Shown piece by piece: positions 1 to 7,177 of a stretch of DNA of 20,816 bases (the stretch's first letter is position 1; the number at the start of each line of letters is the position of its first letter). The position numbers and the translations under genes were made by a program. The notes below the pieces were generated by a model. That model searched no databases, was not told the origin of the DNA, and saw only the letters and a list, made by a program, of their open reading frames with translations. Source of the DNA: Paenibacillaceae bacterium UBA6304 (GTDB taxonomy: Bacteria > Bacillota > Bacilli > Paenibacillales > Paenibacillaceae); the NCBI GenBank assembly GCA_002439285.1, contig DJTQ01000426.1, positions 1 to 20,816 on the forward strand, read 5' to 3'.

Positions 1-711
1 CAGCAGAACGCCGATCTGTTCGAAGCTCATCCCGAATAACCAGCGGGCATCAATCACTTCCAATCCTTTGTTGACCATCGTGGCCGAATCGATCGTTATT
101 TTGGCACCCATCGACCAGTTCGGATGCTTAAGAGCATCCTCAACGGTTACATGCTGAAGCTGATCCCTGCTCAAATCGCGGAAAGAGCCTCCGGATGCCG
201 TAAGCGTAATCCGCTCCACATCCCCCATCCGCTCTCCATTGAGACATTGGAATATAGCGGAATGCTCGCTATCTACGGGCAAAAGGGCAACTCCGTTTTT
301 CTTGGCCAAACCGGTTACGAGATGCCCCGCAGTCACCAGCGTTTCTTTGTTCGCCAGCGCAATATGCTTACCTTCGGATATGGCGGCTAGCGTCGCCGGC
401 AGTCCTGCGCTTCCGACAATCGCCGTAACAACGGTATCCGCTTCTGTTCCGGCAGCTACCTCGATCAGTCCCTCTTGTCCATAATACAGCTTCACTTCTG
501 CCGGTATCAAAGGACGGACCCGGTCCGCAATATCTTTGGTAGCCACCGAAGCCTTTTTCGGCCGGAATTTATTCACCTGCTCCACGAAAAGATCGGCATT
601 GGAGCCCGCCGCCAATCCCTCTACAGCAAATTGATCGGCATGCTGGCTCACCACGTCAAGACTTTGGGTTCCAATTGAGCCGGTCGAGCCGATGATTGCT
701 AATTTTTTCAT
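1..711 (-). CDS. dxr: 1-deoxy-D-xylulose 5-phosphate reductoisomerase, N-terminal part (cut by window edge)
   Basis: Dxr converts 1-deoxy-D-xylulose 5-phosphate to 2-C-methyl-D-erythritol 4-phosphate with NADPH and a divalent metal, the first committed step of the MEP isoprenoid pathway. The window holds 237 of the usual roughly 380 residues and the frame stays open to base 1. The NADPH-binding loop GSTGSIG is at residues 8-14, LANKETLV at 119-126, and the metal ligands are visible as VDSEH (D147, E149) and NKGLE (E218), followed by the start of the catalytic loop region. The ATG at 709-711 is preceded by GAGGTGAG and GAGGTG sequences. It follows cdsA by 26 bp and is probably cotranscribed with it. 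The product upstream, UppS, uses the isoprenoids this pathway makes. The missing C-terminus is only a window-edge effect. Confidence 0.97.
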   Translation of the reverse strand, partial: MKKLAIIGSTGSIGTQSLDVVSQHADQFAVEGLAAGSNADLFVEQVNKFRPKKASVATKDIADRVRPLIPAEVKLYYGQEGLIEVAAGTEADTVVTAIVGSAGLPATLAAISEGKHIALANKETLVTAGHLVTGLAKKNGVALLPVDSEHSAIFQCLNGERMGDVERITLTASGGSFRDLSRDQLQHVTVEDALKHPNWSMGAKITIDSATMVNKGLEVIDARWLFGMSFEQIGVLL

Positions 712-737
712 GATGCGCACCTCTCACCTCAATAATG

Positions 738-1541
738 TCAGAACACCGGCAACAACGATAAAATATGTACAAACGGAAAGACCGCGATCCAGCTATCGCA
801 ACGGTCCAAAATCCCGCCGTGGCCGGGCAATAAATTACCGGAGTCTTTGATGCCGTATACCCGTTTGTAAGCCGATTGAATTAAATCCCCCATCTGACCG
901 ACAACGGCGGCAGCGACACCAAGCAGAAGCGCTCTCCCGATCGGAAGCAAGCCTCCTGAAGCCAGGGCAAAAATGACAGCGGCTATCACCGCACAAACGA
1001 TGCCTCCAACAGCGCCTTCAACGGTCTTGTTGGGGCTGATCGCCGGCCAAAGTTTAGTCTTCCCGAATCTCCGGCCCGTGAAATAAGCACCGGCATCACT
1101 GCTCCAAATAGCGGCCAGCATCAGGAATGTCCAGAACAGTCCATGTCCATCCCCTGCGTTCCGCGTTTCAGCCAGATATGCAAAACCTATACCGACGTAA
1201 ACCATGCCAAGAAACAGCAGTGCAACTTGTCCAATCGGGGTGTTGTTCTTGGTAACCACCGTTACGATAAGAAACAGCAACATCAGAAGCCAGAATACCG
1301 ACATCAAATTCAGCGGCATGTCCACCTCAAGTAATTTCCAGGGAAACACAGCATATAGAACGCCTATATACCCGATCAGGGCGGTGCCGCCAAAAGCCGG
1401 AGTCTTCGTCATGCGCACGAACTCAGAGAACCCGATCAACGCCATGATCAGGACTAGCCCATGATACCATAACCCTCCTACCAGACAGAGCCCAAGGAAT
1501 GCGCCTCCGGCAATTATTCCAGTTATCAACCGTTGTTTCAA
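738..1541 (-). CDS. cdsA: Phosphatidate cytidylyltransferase (CDP-diacylglycerol synthase)
   Basis: CdsA is an integral membrane enzyme that makes CDP-diacylglycerol from CTP and phosphatidic acid, the branch point for phospholipid synthesis. The 267-residue product is of normal length, mostly hydrophobic, with about eight likely membrane segments. The family signature lies at residues 223-249 and includes SAYKR, GIKDSGNLLPGHGG and ILDRCDS, with the conserved Asp and Lys residues intact. An earlier conserved stretch, SSDAGAYFTGRRFGK, is at 147-161. The gene starts 21 bp after the uppS stop and is followed 26 bp later by dxr, the standard firmicute order. Nothing in it looks broken or unusual. 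Confidence 0.96.
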   Translation of the reverse strand: MKQRLITGIIAGGAFLGLCLVGGLWYHGLVLIMALIGFSEFVRMTKTPAFGGTALIGYIGVLYAVFPWKLLEVDMPLNLMSVFWLLMLLFLIVTVVTKNNTPIGQVALLFLGMVYVGIGFAYLAETRNAGDGHGLFWTFLMLAAIWSSDAGAYFTGRRFGKTKLWPAISPNKTVEGAVGGIVCAVIAAVIFALASGGLLPIGRALLLGVAAAVVGQMGDLIQSAYKRVYGIKDSGNLLPGHGGILDRCDSWIAVFPFVHILSLLPVF

Positions 1542-1562
1542 CTGTCCACACCTTCCATCCCG

Positions 1563-2330
1563 CTAGGATAATCCGCCATAACGCCGAGTTCTTCTCTGAT
1601 ACTCTAATACCGCAGCAAATAATTGCTCACGGCCGAATTCAGGCCAGTACAGATCCGTAAACCATAGCTCACTGTATGCTGTCTGCCATAACATAAAATT
1701 GCTGAGCCTGAGTTCGCCTCCAGTACGAATAAGCAAATCAGGATCCGGCAGTTCACCAGTCAAGAGGCCCGAAGTGATCATATCCTGCGTAATTTCTTCA
1801 GGCTGGATCTTCCCTTCCTTTACCTCGCGGGCAATGTCTTTGACACATTCCGTGATTTCCCGGTGGCTTCCGTAATTAAGCGCAAAATTCAGAATAAGTC
1901 CCGTATTGTTCTTGGTCCGCTCAATCGCTTCTTCCATGGCGGAAATCGTATGCTCCGGAAGTTCCTCTGTATGTCCCATCATCCGAACCCGGACGTTCTT
2001 CTGTATTAATTCCTCGAGCTCCAGTGCCAAAAATTCCTGGGGAAGCGACATCAAAAAATCGACCTCTTCCTTCGGCCGTTTCCAGTTCTCTGTCGAAAAT
2101 GCATAAAGCGTCAAAACGGAAATCCCAAGTTCATCCGCCGCAATCGTCGCCCGCTTGACGGCCTTCATTCCGTTGCGGTGACCGACGATGCGCGGCAATC
2201 CGAGTTTTCGTGCCCACCGGCCGTTTCCGTCCATGATGATGGCAACATGCTTAGGAATATTATCGTCGCCCGGACGCTCCGACACAGAGCCATTTCCTTT
2301 TTTTCGCCAGAACCCAAAAATCTTCTTCAT
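1563..2330 (-). CDS. uppS: Undecaprenyl pyrophosphate synthase (cis-prenyltransferase)
   Basis: UppS extends farnesyl diphosphate with isopentenyl diphosphate units to C55 undecaprenyl diphosphate, the lipid carrier for peptidoglycan and wall polymers. Motifs appear in family order: HVAIIMDGNGRWA with catalytic Asp34, GHRNG at 50-54, LYAFSTENWKRP at 75-86, LNYGSHREI at 151-159, and DLLIRTGGELRLSNF at 198-212 with the pyrophosphate-binding arginines. The C-terminal WFTDLYWPEF segment is also typical. Length (255) is normal. The first roughly 25 residues, rich in Lys, Gly and Ser, are a short non-catalytic extension. A terminator-like hairpin lies between it and frr, and I see no clear promoter in the 20 bp that remain, so uppS probably depends on read-through. 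Confidence 0.97.
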   Translation of the reverse strand: MKKIFGFWRKKGNGSVSERPGDDNIPKHVAIIMDGNGRWARKLGLPRIVGHRNGMKAVKRATIAADELGISVLTLYAFSTENWKRPKEEVDFLMSLPQEFLALELEELIQKNVRVRMMGHTEELPEHTISAMEEAIERTKNNTGLILNFALNYGSHREITECVKDIAREVKEGKIQPEEITQDMITSGLLTGELPDPDLLIRTGGELRLSNFMLWQTAYSELWFTDLYWPEFGREQLFAAVLEYQRRTRRYGGLS

Positions 2331-2352
2331 TGCTCTTCCTCCAGCCGATGAT

Positions 2353-2403
2353 GAAAAAGAGACAAAACCCCACCGTAAAAGGAGGGGCCGCTTTATGTCT
2401 CTT
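2353..2403 (-). terminator. Terminator-like hairpin between frr and uppS
   Basis: On the minus strand, AAGAGACA (beginning inside the frr stop codon) can pair with TGTCTCTT. Further in, CCCC pairs with GGGG, then a T/T mismatch, then CC pairs with GG around a TTTTAC loop. A run of five T residues follows. The lower and upper stems are joined by an asymmetric internal loop, so it may be a partial terminator that lets some transcripts reach uppS. Confidence 0.65.
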
Positions 2404-2956
2404 AAACTTCCATGATCTCTTTCTCTTTCGAAGCAAGCACTTTATCCACTTCCGCGATAAATTTATCGGTCGCTTTTTGAATATCTTCCTGGTGTCTGCG
2501 CGATTCATCTTCAGAGATATCGGTTTTCTCCAACTTTTTGATATCGTCTTTCGCATCGCGGCGAATGTTACGAATCGCTACCTTCGCCTCTTCCCCGAAC
2601 TTCTTCGTCATTTTCACAAGCTCTACACGACGCTCTTCCGTCAATGCCGGAATGGAAAGCCGGATCGATGCCCCATCGTTAGCAGGGGTTAAGCCCAAAT
2701 CGGACTTTTGAATCGCCCGCTCGATATCGGCCAGGGATGATTTGTCCCAAGGCTGGATCATGAGGGTACGGGAATCCGGTGTATTGATATTGGCAAGCTG
2801 GTTTACCGGAGTCGGCGAGCCATAATAATCCACTTGAATCCGATCGAGTAGTGAAGGCGCAGCTCGGCCGGCCCGAAGCGTAGCAAGATCTCGTTTAAGT
2901 GCCTGGATCGCTTTATCCATGCGTTCTTCGGCATGAGTTTTGATACTTTGCGGCAT
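2402..2956 (-). CDS. frr: Ribosome recycling factor
   Basis: RRF splits the post-termination 70S ribosome together with EF-G so that subunits can be reused. The 184-residue length is that of the family (about 185). Visible hallmarks are the N-terminal helix with [14 protein letters not shown] (27-40), the domain II segment [14 protein letters not shown] (44-57), and the C-terminal helical bundle with [17 protein letters not shown]. The ATG at 2954-2956 directly abuts the pyrH stop codon with no intervening base, and its ribosome binding site (AAAGGGAG) lies inside the last pyrH codons, so translation is likely coupled to pyrH. Confidence 0.98.
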   Translation of the reverse strand: MPQSIKTHAEERMDKAIQALKRDLATLRAGRAAPSLLDRIQVDYYGSPTPVNQLANINTPDSRTLMIQPWDKSSLADIERAIQKSDLGLTPANDGASIRLSIPALTEERRVELVKMTKKFGEEAKVAIRNIRRDAKDDIKKLEKTDISEDESRRHQEDIQKATDKFIAEVDKVLASKEKEIMEV

Positions 2957-3733
<777 letters not shown>

Positions 3734-3740
3734 TCAGGTT

Positions 3741-3766
3741 AAAAAAGAAGGAACACGGCGTGTTCC
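3741..3766 (-). terminator. Intrinsic terminator after tsf
   Basis: On the minus strand a perfect 7-bp stem (GGAACAC / GTGTTCC) with a GCC loop is followed by TTCTTTTTT. It lies 45 bp after the tsf stop and is a convincing Rho-independent terminator, placed so that some or most transcription ends before pyrH. Confidence 0.85.
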
Positions 3767-3811
3767 AACTATTCAGACATTCAATTATATGTTGATTCTA
3801 AAACGATTATC

Positions 3812-4462
3812 TTATTGTCTAACTTGAGCCATAACTTCTTCAACGAAATTGTCCACTTTTTTCTCCATACCTTCGCCCAGTTCATAACGAACGAAACGAC
3901 GGATCGAGATGTTCTCACCGATGGCGCTGATTTTCTCATTAACCAGTGCGGAGATCGTCTTGTCAGGGTCTTTAACGAAGGATTGCTCAAGCAAGCAGAA
4001 CTCTTCGTAGTACTTGCTGATACGGCCTTCAACCATTTTTTCGACGATTTTCTCAGGCTTGCCCTCGTTGAGCGCTTGTGCCTTCAAAATTTCCTTCTCT
4101 TTTTCCACTTCTTCTTGCGGTACTTCTTCACGGCGAACATAACGTGGGCTCATAGCCGCGATGTGCATTGCGATGTCGCGTGCGAAATCTTTGAATTGAT
4201 CCGTTTTGGCAACAAAGTCAGTTTCGCAGTTAATTTCAACCAGTACGCCGATTCGGCCGCCGGCATGAATGTAAGACTCAACAACACCTTCAGTAGCGAT
4301 GCGGCCAGCTTTGTTTGCTGCAGCAGCCAGACCTTTTTCGCGGAGAAGTTCAGTTGCTTTCGTCAAATCCCCGTTTGCTTCTTCGAGCGCTTTTTTGCAA
4401 TCCAGCATGCCTGCACCCGTTTTTTCACGCAGTTCTTTTACAGATTTCGCATCAACAGCCAT
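3812..4462 (-). CDS. tsf: Elongation factor Ts, short form
   Basis: EF-Ts is the guanine nucleotide exchange factor of EF-Tu. The N-terminal UBA-like helix region ([20 protein letters not shown], 6-25) and the [10 protein letters not shown] segment (81-90), whose TDFV contacts EF-Tu, are intact. At 216 residues it is clearly shorter than the B. subtilis protein (about 290). It ends in a single C-terminal core region, which recalls the compact EF-Ts of Thermus. I believe this short form is usual in Paenibacillus, but that is from memory. The ATG at 4460-4462 follows GGAGGTAATATAAAG. The gene sits between rpsB and pyrH with a terminator-like hairpin on each side. Confidence 0.96.
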   Translation of the reverse strand: MAVDAKSVKELREKTGAGMLDCKKALEEANGDLTKATELLREKGLAAAANKAGRIATEGVVESYIHAGGRIGVLVEINCETDFVAKTDQFKDFARDIAMHIAAMSPRYVRREEVPQEEVEKEKEILKAQALNEGKPEKIVEKMVEGRISKYYEEFCLLEQSFVKDPDKTISALVNEKISAIGENISIRRFVRYELGEGMEKKVDNFVEEVMAQVRQ

Positions 4463-4516
4463 CTTTATATTACCTCCACATTAAAATTGGATATCATTCG
4501 TTTTAAAATATCTCTT

Positions 4517-4562
4517 AAAAAAAGGGCAGTGAGAGGTTTGACACCTACCAACCACCCTTTTT
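4517..4562 (-). terminator. Terminator/attenuator hairpin between rpsB and tsf
   Basis: On the minus strand AAAAAGGG pairs with CCCTTTTT, enclosing about 30 nt in which AGGT can pair with ACCT. The 3' arm runs into seven T residues. It lies between the rpsB stop and the tsf start. The stem is long but interrupted, so it is probably a partial terminator that sets the S2 to EF-Ts ratio. Confidence 0.65.
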
Positions 4563-4591
4563 AATTTAATTCTTTCGTTATTGTTTCAATA

Positions 4592-5290
4592 TTAAGCCGT
4601 AGTTTGCTCGCCTTGGTTCGCTTCAATTACAGCGTCAGCCATTTTGCTGGTGAGCAGTTTAACCGCGCGGATCGCGTCATCGTTACCTGGAATCACGTAA
4701 TCGATTTCGTCTGGATCGCAGTTGGTATCAACGATACCTACGATTGGGATACCCAATTTGCGGGCTTCAGCAACCGCAATGCGTTCCTTGCGAGGATCGA
4801 TGATGAAGAGAGCGCTTGGCAAGCCCTTCATGTTCTTGATCCCGCCGAGGAATTTCTCGAGACGATCTTTTTCTTTACGAAGAATGATTACTTCTTTCTT
4901 AGGCAAGACAGCGAAAGTACCGTCTTCTTCCCAAGATTCGAGTTGTTTCAAACGATCGATCCGTTTTTGGATCGTTTGGAAGTTGGTCAGCGTACCGCCG
5001 AGCCAGCGTTGGTTAATATAGAATTGACCAGCGCGTTCCGCTTCTTCCTTCACGGAGTCTTGAGCTTGTTTCTTCGTGCCGACGAAAAGAATGGTACCAT
5101 TCTCTTCAGCTACACTCTTAACGAAGTTGTAAGCTTCTTCAACCTTCTTGACCGTTTTTTGCAGGTCGATAATGTAAATGCCGTTTCTTTCAGTGAAGAT
5201 ATAACGATCCATTTTCGGGTTCCAACGACGAGTTTGGTGTCCGAAGTGAACGCCTGCTTCAAGCAGTTGTTTCATGGAGATTACTGCCAT
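4592..5290 (-). CDS. rpsB: 30S ribosomal protein S2
   Basis: S2 binds late to the 30S subunit near S1 and is needed for mRNA binding. The product is 232 residues, normal for firmicutes. It begins [20 protein letters not shown] and continues with [18 protein letters not shown], the well-known S2 N-terminus. [13 protein letters not shown], an [10 protein letters not shown] segment and [15 protein letters not shown] are also typical. I place the start at the ATG of 5288-5290 because AGGAGGTG sits 7 bp upstream and S2 proteins begin with this sequence. The frame is open for 21 more codons upstream, but that part is leader RNA. It is the first gene of the transcription unit that includes tsf, pyrH, frr, uppS, cdsA and dxr. 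Confidence 0.98.
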   Translation of the reverse strand: MAVISMKQLLEAGVHFGHQTRRWNPKMDRYIFTERNGIYIIDLQKTVKKVEEAYNFVKSVAEENGTILFVGTKKQAQDSVKEEAERAGQFYINQRWLGGTLTNFQTIQKRIDRLKQLESWEEDGTFAVLPKKEVIILRKEKDRLEKFLGGIKNMKGLPSALFIIDPRKERIAVAEARKLGIPIVGIVDTNCDPDEIDYVIPGNDDAIRAVKLLTSKMADAVIEANQGEQTTA

Positions 5291-5410
5291 CTTCACGCAC
5301 CTCCTAAGTTTGGTTTTATTTGATGCTTCCTCCGGTTGCTTCATTTCTCGCAAAAACTCTCATTAAGAGAGCACCCTTCGCGAAATCGGCAACCGTGCGT
5401 TATAACACCG
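5291..5410 (-). promoter_or_regulatory. Structured 5' leader of rpsB (candidate cis-regulatory RNA)
   Basis: Between the predicted transcription start and the rpsB start lies a leader of about 120 nt. Three nested stems can be read on the minus strand. The outer is CGGTTGC / GCAACCG (5389-5395 with 5333-5339, 7 bp). The middle is ATTTCGC / GCGAGAAAT (5380-5386 with 5343-5351, two bases bulged). The apical is CTCTC / GAGAG (5367-5371 with 5357-5361, five-base loop). The ribosome binding site is 28 nt beyond the outer stem. The layout recalls autoregulatory ribosomal-protein leaders. S2 or another ligand binding here is inference. Confidence 0.55.
5298..5305 (-). promoter_or_regulatory. Ribosome binding site that fixes the rpsB start
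   Basis: AGGAGGTG lies 7 nt before the ATG at 5288-5290. It selects that codon over the in-frame upstream start at 5353, which has no comparable site and would add a 21-residue extension unlike any S2 N-terminus. Confidence 0.85.
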
Positions 5411-5416
5411 TCAATT

Positions 5417-5445
5417 AATATACCATAAGTAAAAACCCGATGCAA
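5417..5445 (-). promoter_or_regulatory. Probable SigA promoter of the rpsB operon
   Basis: The -10 TATATT (5417-5422) is preceded by TGG, giving an extended -10. Seventeen bp upstream is TTGCAT (5440-5445), which matches the -35 consensus only in its TTG. It lies 61 bp downstream of the fla/che terminator and about 125 bp before rpsB. The predicted start of transcription is near 5410. Confidence 0.65.
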
Positions 5446-5506
5446 CCAAGTTTATGGGCTCAGCCGACAAAAAGCACAAACAAGCCTGGAATGAGCAAAC
5501 GCATAT

Positions 5507-5530
5507 AAAAAAAGCTCCTATTCAGGAGCT
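5507..5530 (-). terminator. Intrinsic terminator ending the fla/che operon
   Basis: A perfect 7-bp stem AGCTCCT / AGGAGCT with a four-base loop is followed on the minus strand by seven T residues. It lies 27 bp after the stop of the MltG-like gene. There is no T run on the plus-strand side, so it acts in the minus direction only. Confidence 0.9.
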
Positions 5531-5557
5531 CGCTATGACTATATTTCTTTATTTCCT

Positions 5558-6157
5558 TTATTTTGAGGTACCCGAAGAGATCTTAGAAATAATGGAGTCG
5601 AAATCCTCATCTAAATCGAAGGTAAAAGTACCGGTACGCACCTTATAGTTAATCTTCTTGTCTTTAGCTGCCTGGAGGAAAGCTTCCTTATCGCTAATCA
5701 CGCCCACTTTAAGCAATCCATCCGCTACACCGGTCAACGTGCTACCATATGAGATTTTATATTTGACCGAACTTTTATCCGGCTCTTTAGGAGCTATCGG
5801 TGAGGTCGTTTCGGGGGCGGCAACAGAACCGTTTGTCCCTGACAACTCGGGATCGGCGGGAGTATCCGGTTTCTTCGGTTCATTCGGGTCTGCAGGTTCT
5901 AAGGCATCCGTTGGTTTTGTCCCCTCCTGCATTCCGTCTTGCTCCTGCTCTGCTTTCTGTTGCCATTCTTGCTCAGTAAGCAATTCCTGATTACTCGCGA
6001 TGACCTTCAAATCCAACGCAGCCGCTGCCTTCTCGATCTGTTCCTTCGTCTGCAGCTTACCGGATTGACCTTGACCAATCATCATGATTTGCAACAGCAG
6101 TGCGCCGACAATGAGTCCGATGCCAAGGCCTGTCATAAACTGACGATTACGGATCAT
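5558..6157 (-). CDS. Membrane-anchored protein with MltG/YceG-type LysM-like domain, no catalytic domain
   Basis: I do not recognise a characterised protein here. The 199-residue product has a basic N-terminus (MIRNRQF), one hydrophobic segment at about 9-27, and a polar stretch. An acidic Pro-rich low-complexity linker follows at about 70-130. The C-terminal domain (about 133-196) reads like the LysM-like subdomain at the N-terminus of the endolytic transglycosylase MltG: a GSTL...VADGLLKVGVIS segment and a KVRTGTFTFDLDEDFDSIISKI segment. The catalytic transglycosylase domain of MltG is absent. The charge pattern predicts the C-terminus outside the membrane, where it could bind peptidoglycan. 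Its ATG overlaps the stop of the swrB-like gene by 4 bp, so the two are translationally coupled. It is the last gene before the terminator. Confidence 0.7.
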   Translation of the reverse strand: MIRNRQFMTGLGIGLIVGALLLQIMMIGQGQSGKLQTKEQIEKAAAALDLKVIASNQELLTEQEWQQKAEQEQDGMQEGTKPTDALEPADPNEPKKPDTPADPELSGTNGSVAAPETTSPIAPKEPDKSSVKYKISYGSTLTGVADGLLKVGVISDKEAFLQAAKDKKINYKVRTGTFTFDLDEDFDSIISKISSGTSK

Positions 6158-6750
6158 TGGGATTCCTCCCTCTTGGAGAGTTGAAGAATAAGCTGCACTT
6201 CTCCGCGCTGGAGGCCGATAGTTTTGGCGATCATATCCACTGATTTCCCCTTGGCATACAAATCAAACAGCTCGGGATATCGATCACGCACGGATTCCAC
6301 TGGCTCAGGTTCAGGCGCATCCGATGCAAGCAGTTCCGGTAGAAGTGCCTCCGGTTCAACGATTGCCGATTCGGCAGGCTTCACGTCTTCGGCAACCTGA
6401 CTTAAACCAGCTGAAGCAACGGGCTCATACTGTTCCAAACGTTCCAGCCTGGAAGCGTTCTGGCGAGCGGTAAGTTCCACATCCGCCAAACGCTGGCGCA
6501 GCTCGGCAATTCCTTCTTGATGAGCCAGTTGCTTGGATGTGAAATCCTGCTTCATCTGCGTCACAAGACCGATCAATTCCTCGTTCTCTCTCTCGATCTC
6601 GGACATATACTGCTCCAGCGTGGCCTCAAGCTCTTCCGCCCCTCCTGCCTTAGAATCCGCAGCAGGTTTGCGCCCCGGCAGTAGTAAGGCATAGGCAAGG
6701 GCTGCCGCCCCCAAAAGTACAATATAAAACCATGGGTCTCCAAATGACAA
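6154..6750 (-). CDS. swrB: SwrB-like protein (membrane anchor, coiled coil, HTH-like C-terminus)
   Basis: In B. subtilis, SwrB, encoded between sigD and rpsB, promotes flagellar type III export activation and SigD-dependent motility. This 198-residue product has the same position and layout: one membrane segment (7-25), a heptad-like charged region (about 37-108), an acidic Pro-rich linker, and a C-terminal helix-turn-helix-like module (about 157-192). That module holds RYPELFDLYAKGKSVDMIAK and then GLQRGEVQLILQLSKR. I set the start at TTG (6748-6750) because AAGGTGAGG lies 6 bp before it. A GTG four codons upstream (6760-6762) is possible but overlaps that site. It overlaps the next gene by 4 bp. 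Homology to SwrB is inferred from layout and context, so the symbol is tentative. Confidence 0.6.
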   Translation of the reverse strand: MSFGDPWFYIVLLGAAALAYALLLPGRKPAADSKAGGAEELEATLEQYMSEIERENEELIGLVTQMKQDFTSKQLAHQEGIAELRQRLADVELTARQNASRLERLEQYEPVASAGLSQVAEDVKPAESAIVEPEALLPELLASDAPEPEPVESVRDRYPELFDLYAKGKSVDMIAKTIGLQRGEVQLILQLSKREESQ

Positions 6751-6756
6751 TGTAAT

Positions 6757-6765
6757 CCTCACCTT
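6757..6765 (-). promoter_or_regulatory. Ribosome binding site deciding the swrB-like start
   Basis: AAGGTGAGG ends 6 nt before the TTG at 6748-6750. The alternative GTG start lies inside this site, which makes the TTG the better choice. Confidence 0.6.
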
Positions 6766-6809
6766 TTGCTGTAAAAATGCGTGTTGAACAACCTCTAAAA
6801 ATAAATAGT

Positions 6810-7136
6810 CTAAAGAGACAAGTCGATATGTTTTCCTTTGTAAGGATGCTCAGCCGGCTGTGGTTGTGATTCCATCTCTTCTTCCTGCTTCTCTCCCGAA
6901 GAAGCGTGACCTTGCTGTTGATGACCCGAAGAGCTCTCCTCGCGTTTTACTGTTCTATTATGCGCGCTTTCGTCGATGTTCGAGCTCCGGTGACGTTCCA
7001 ATTCGCGTTCCTTTATGTTCTCTGCAGAGAGCAAACTTTGATCGATCAGAGGCCTTTGCTGCGCCTCATGCTGGACCCGCCCCGCCTCATGGGTACGGGG
7101 GACGGCGATTTGCATTTCAATCGCTTTCAAATCCAT
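6810..7136 (-). CDS. Conserved-looking hydrophilic protein of the fla/che operon, unknown function
   Basis: No known function is recognised. The 108-residue product is very polar, with many Gln, Glu, His, Ser and Arg residues, no membrane segment and no signal peptide. It probably has little stable structure in its middle (about 40-95). The N-terminus (MDLKAIEMQIAVPRTHEAGR) and the C-terminus (GKHIDLSL) are the ordered-looking ends. I recall similar short proteins with these two ends beside flagellar genes in other firmicutes, but cannot verify it here. The ATG follows GAGGTGATCTA. The gene starts 41 bp after fapA and ends 59 bp before the swrB-like start, within the same transcription unit, so a motility-related role is the natural guess. 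Confidence 0.75.
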   Translation of the reverse strand: MDLKAIEMQIAVPRTHEAGRVQHEAQQRPLIDQSLLSAENIKERELERHRSSNIDESAHNRTVKREESSSGHQQQGHASSGEKQEEEMESQPQPAEHPYKGKHIDLSL

Positions 7137-7177
7137 TAGATCACCTCACATTCGGCATTCGGGGTCAACATAAGGTT

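Noticed and set aside
1707..1737. RTGGE instead of RTSGE in UppS as a possible active-site change
   Set aside because: Gly at this position also occurs in well-known UppS proteins such as that of E. coli, and the pyrophosphate-binding arginines are intact.
2724..2731. GCCGATAT on the minus strand inside frr, a possible SigD promoter
   Set aside because: There is no -35 element at the right distance, and the sequence encodes the conserved Ala-Asp-Ile of RRF.
3784..3789. TATAAT on the minus strand between tsf and pyrH, a possible pyrH promoter
   Set aside because: No fitting -35 lies 16-18 bp upstream, and the strong terminator at 3741-3766 would stop its transcripts before pyrH.
3815..4564. 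Long open frame on the plus strand (about 250 codons) antisense to tsf
   Set aside because: It is the complement of a strongly codon-biased essential gene, begins without a ribosome binding site, and runs through the rpsB/tsf terminator. The translation is Phe-rich with no recognisable family.
4604..5323. Long open frame on the plus strand (about 240 codons) antisense to rpsB
   Set aside because: Same cause: codon bias of rpsB leaves the complementary frame open. There is no promoter or ribosome binding site and the product looks unlike a real protein.
5291..5353. A 21-codon N-terminal extension of rpsB
   Set aside because: It overlaps the structured leader, lacks its own ribosome binding site, and S2 proteins start at the [10 protein letters not shown] sequence.
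5460..5504. A 14-codon minus-strand frame (MRLLIPGLFVLFVG) just after the fla/che terminator
   Set aside because: It begins inside the sequence that follows the T run, has no ribosome binding site, and lies upstream of the predicted rpsB promoter, so it is unlikely to be transcribed or translated.
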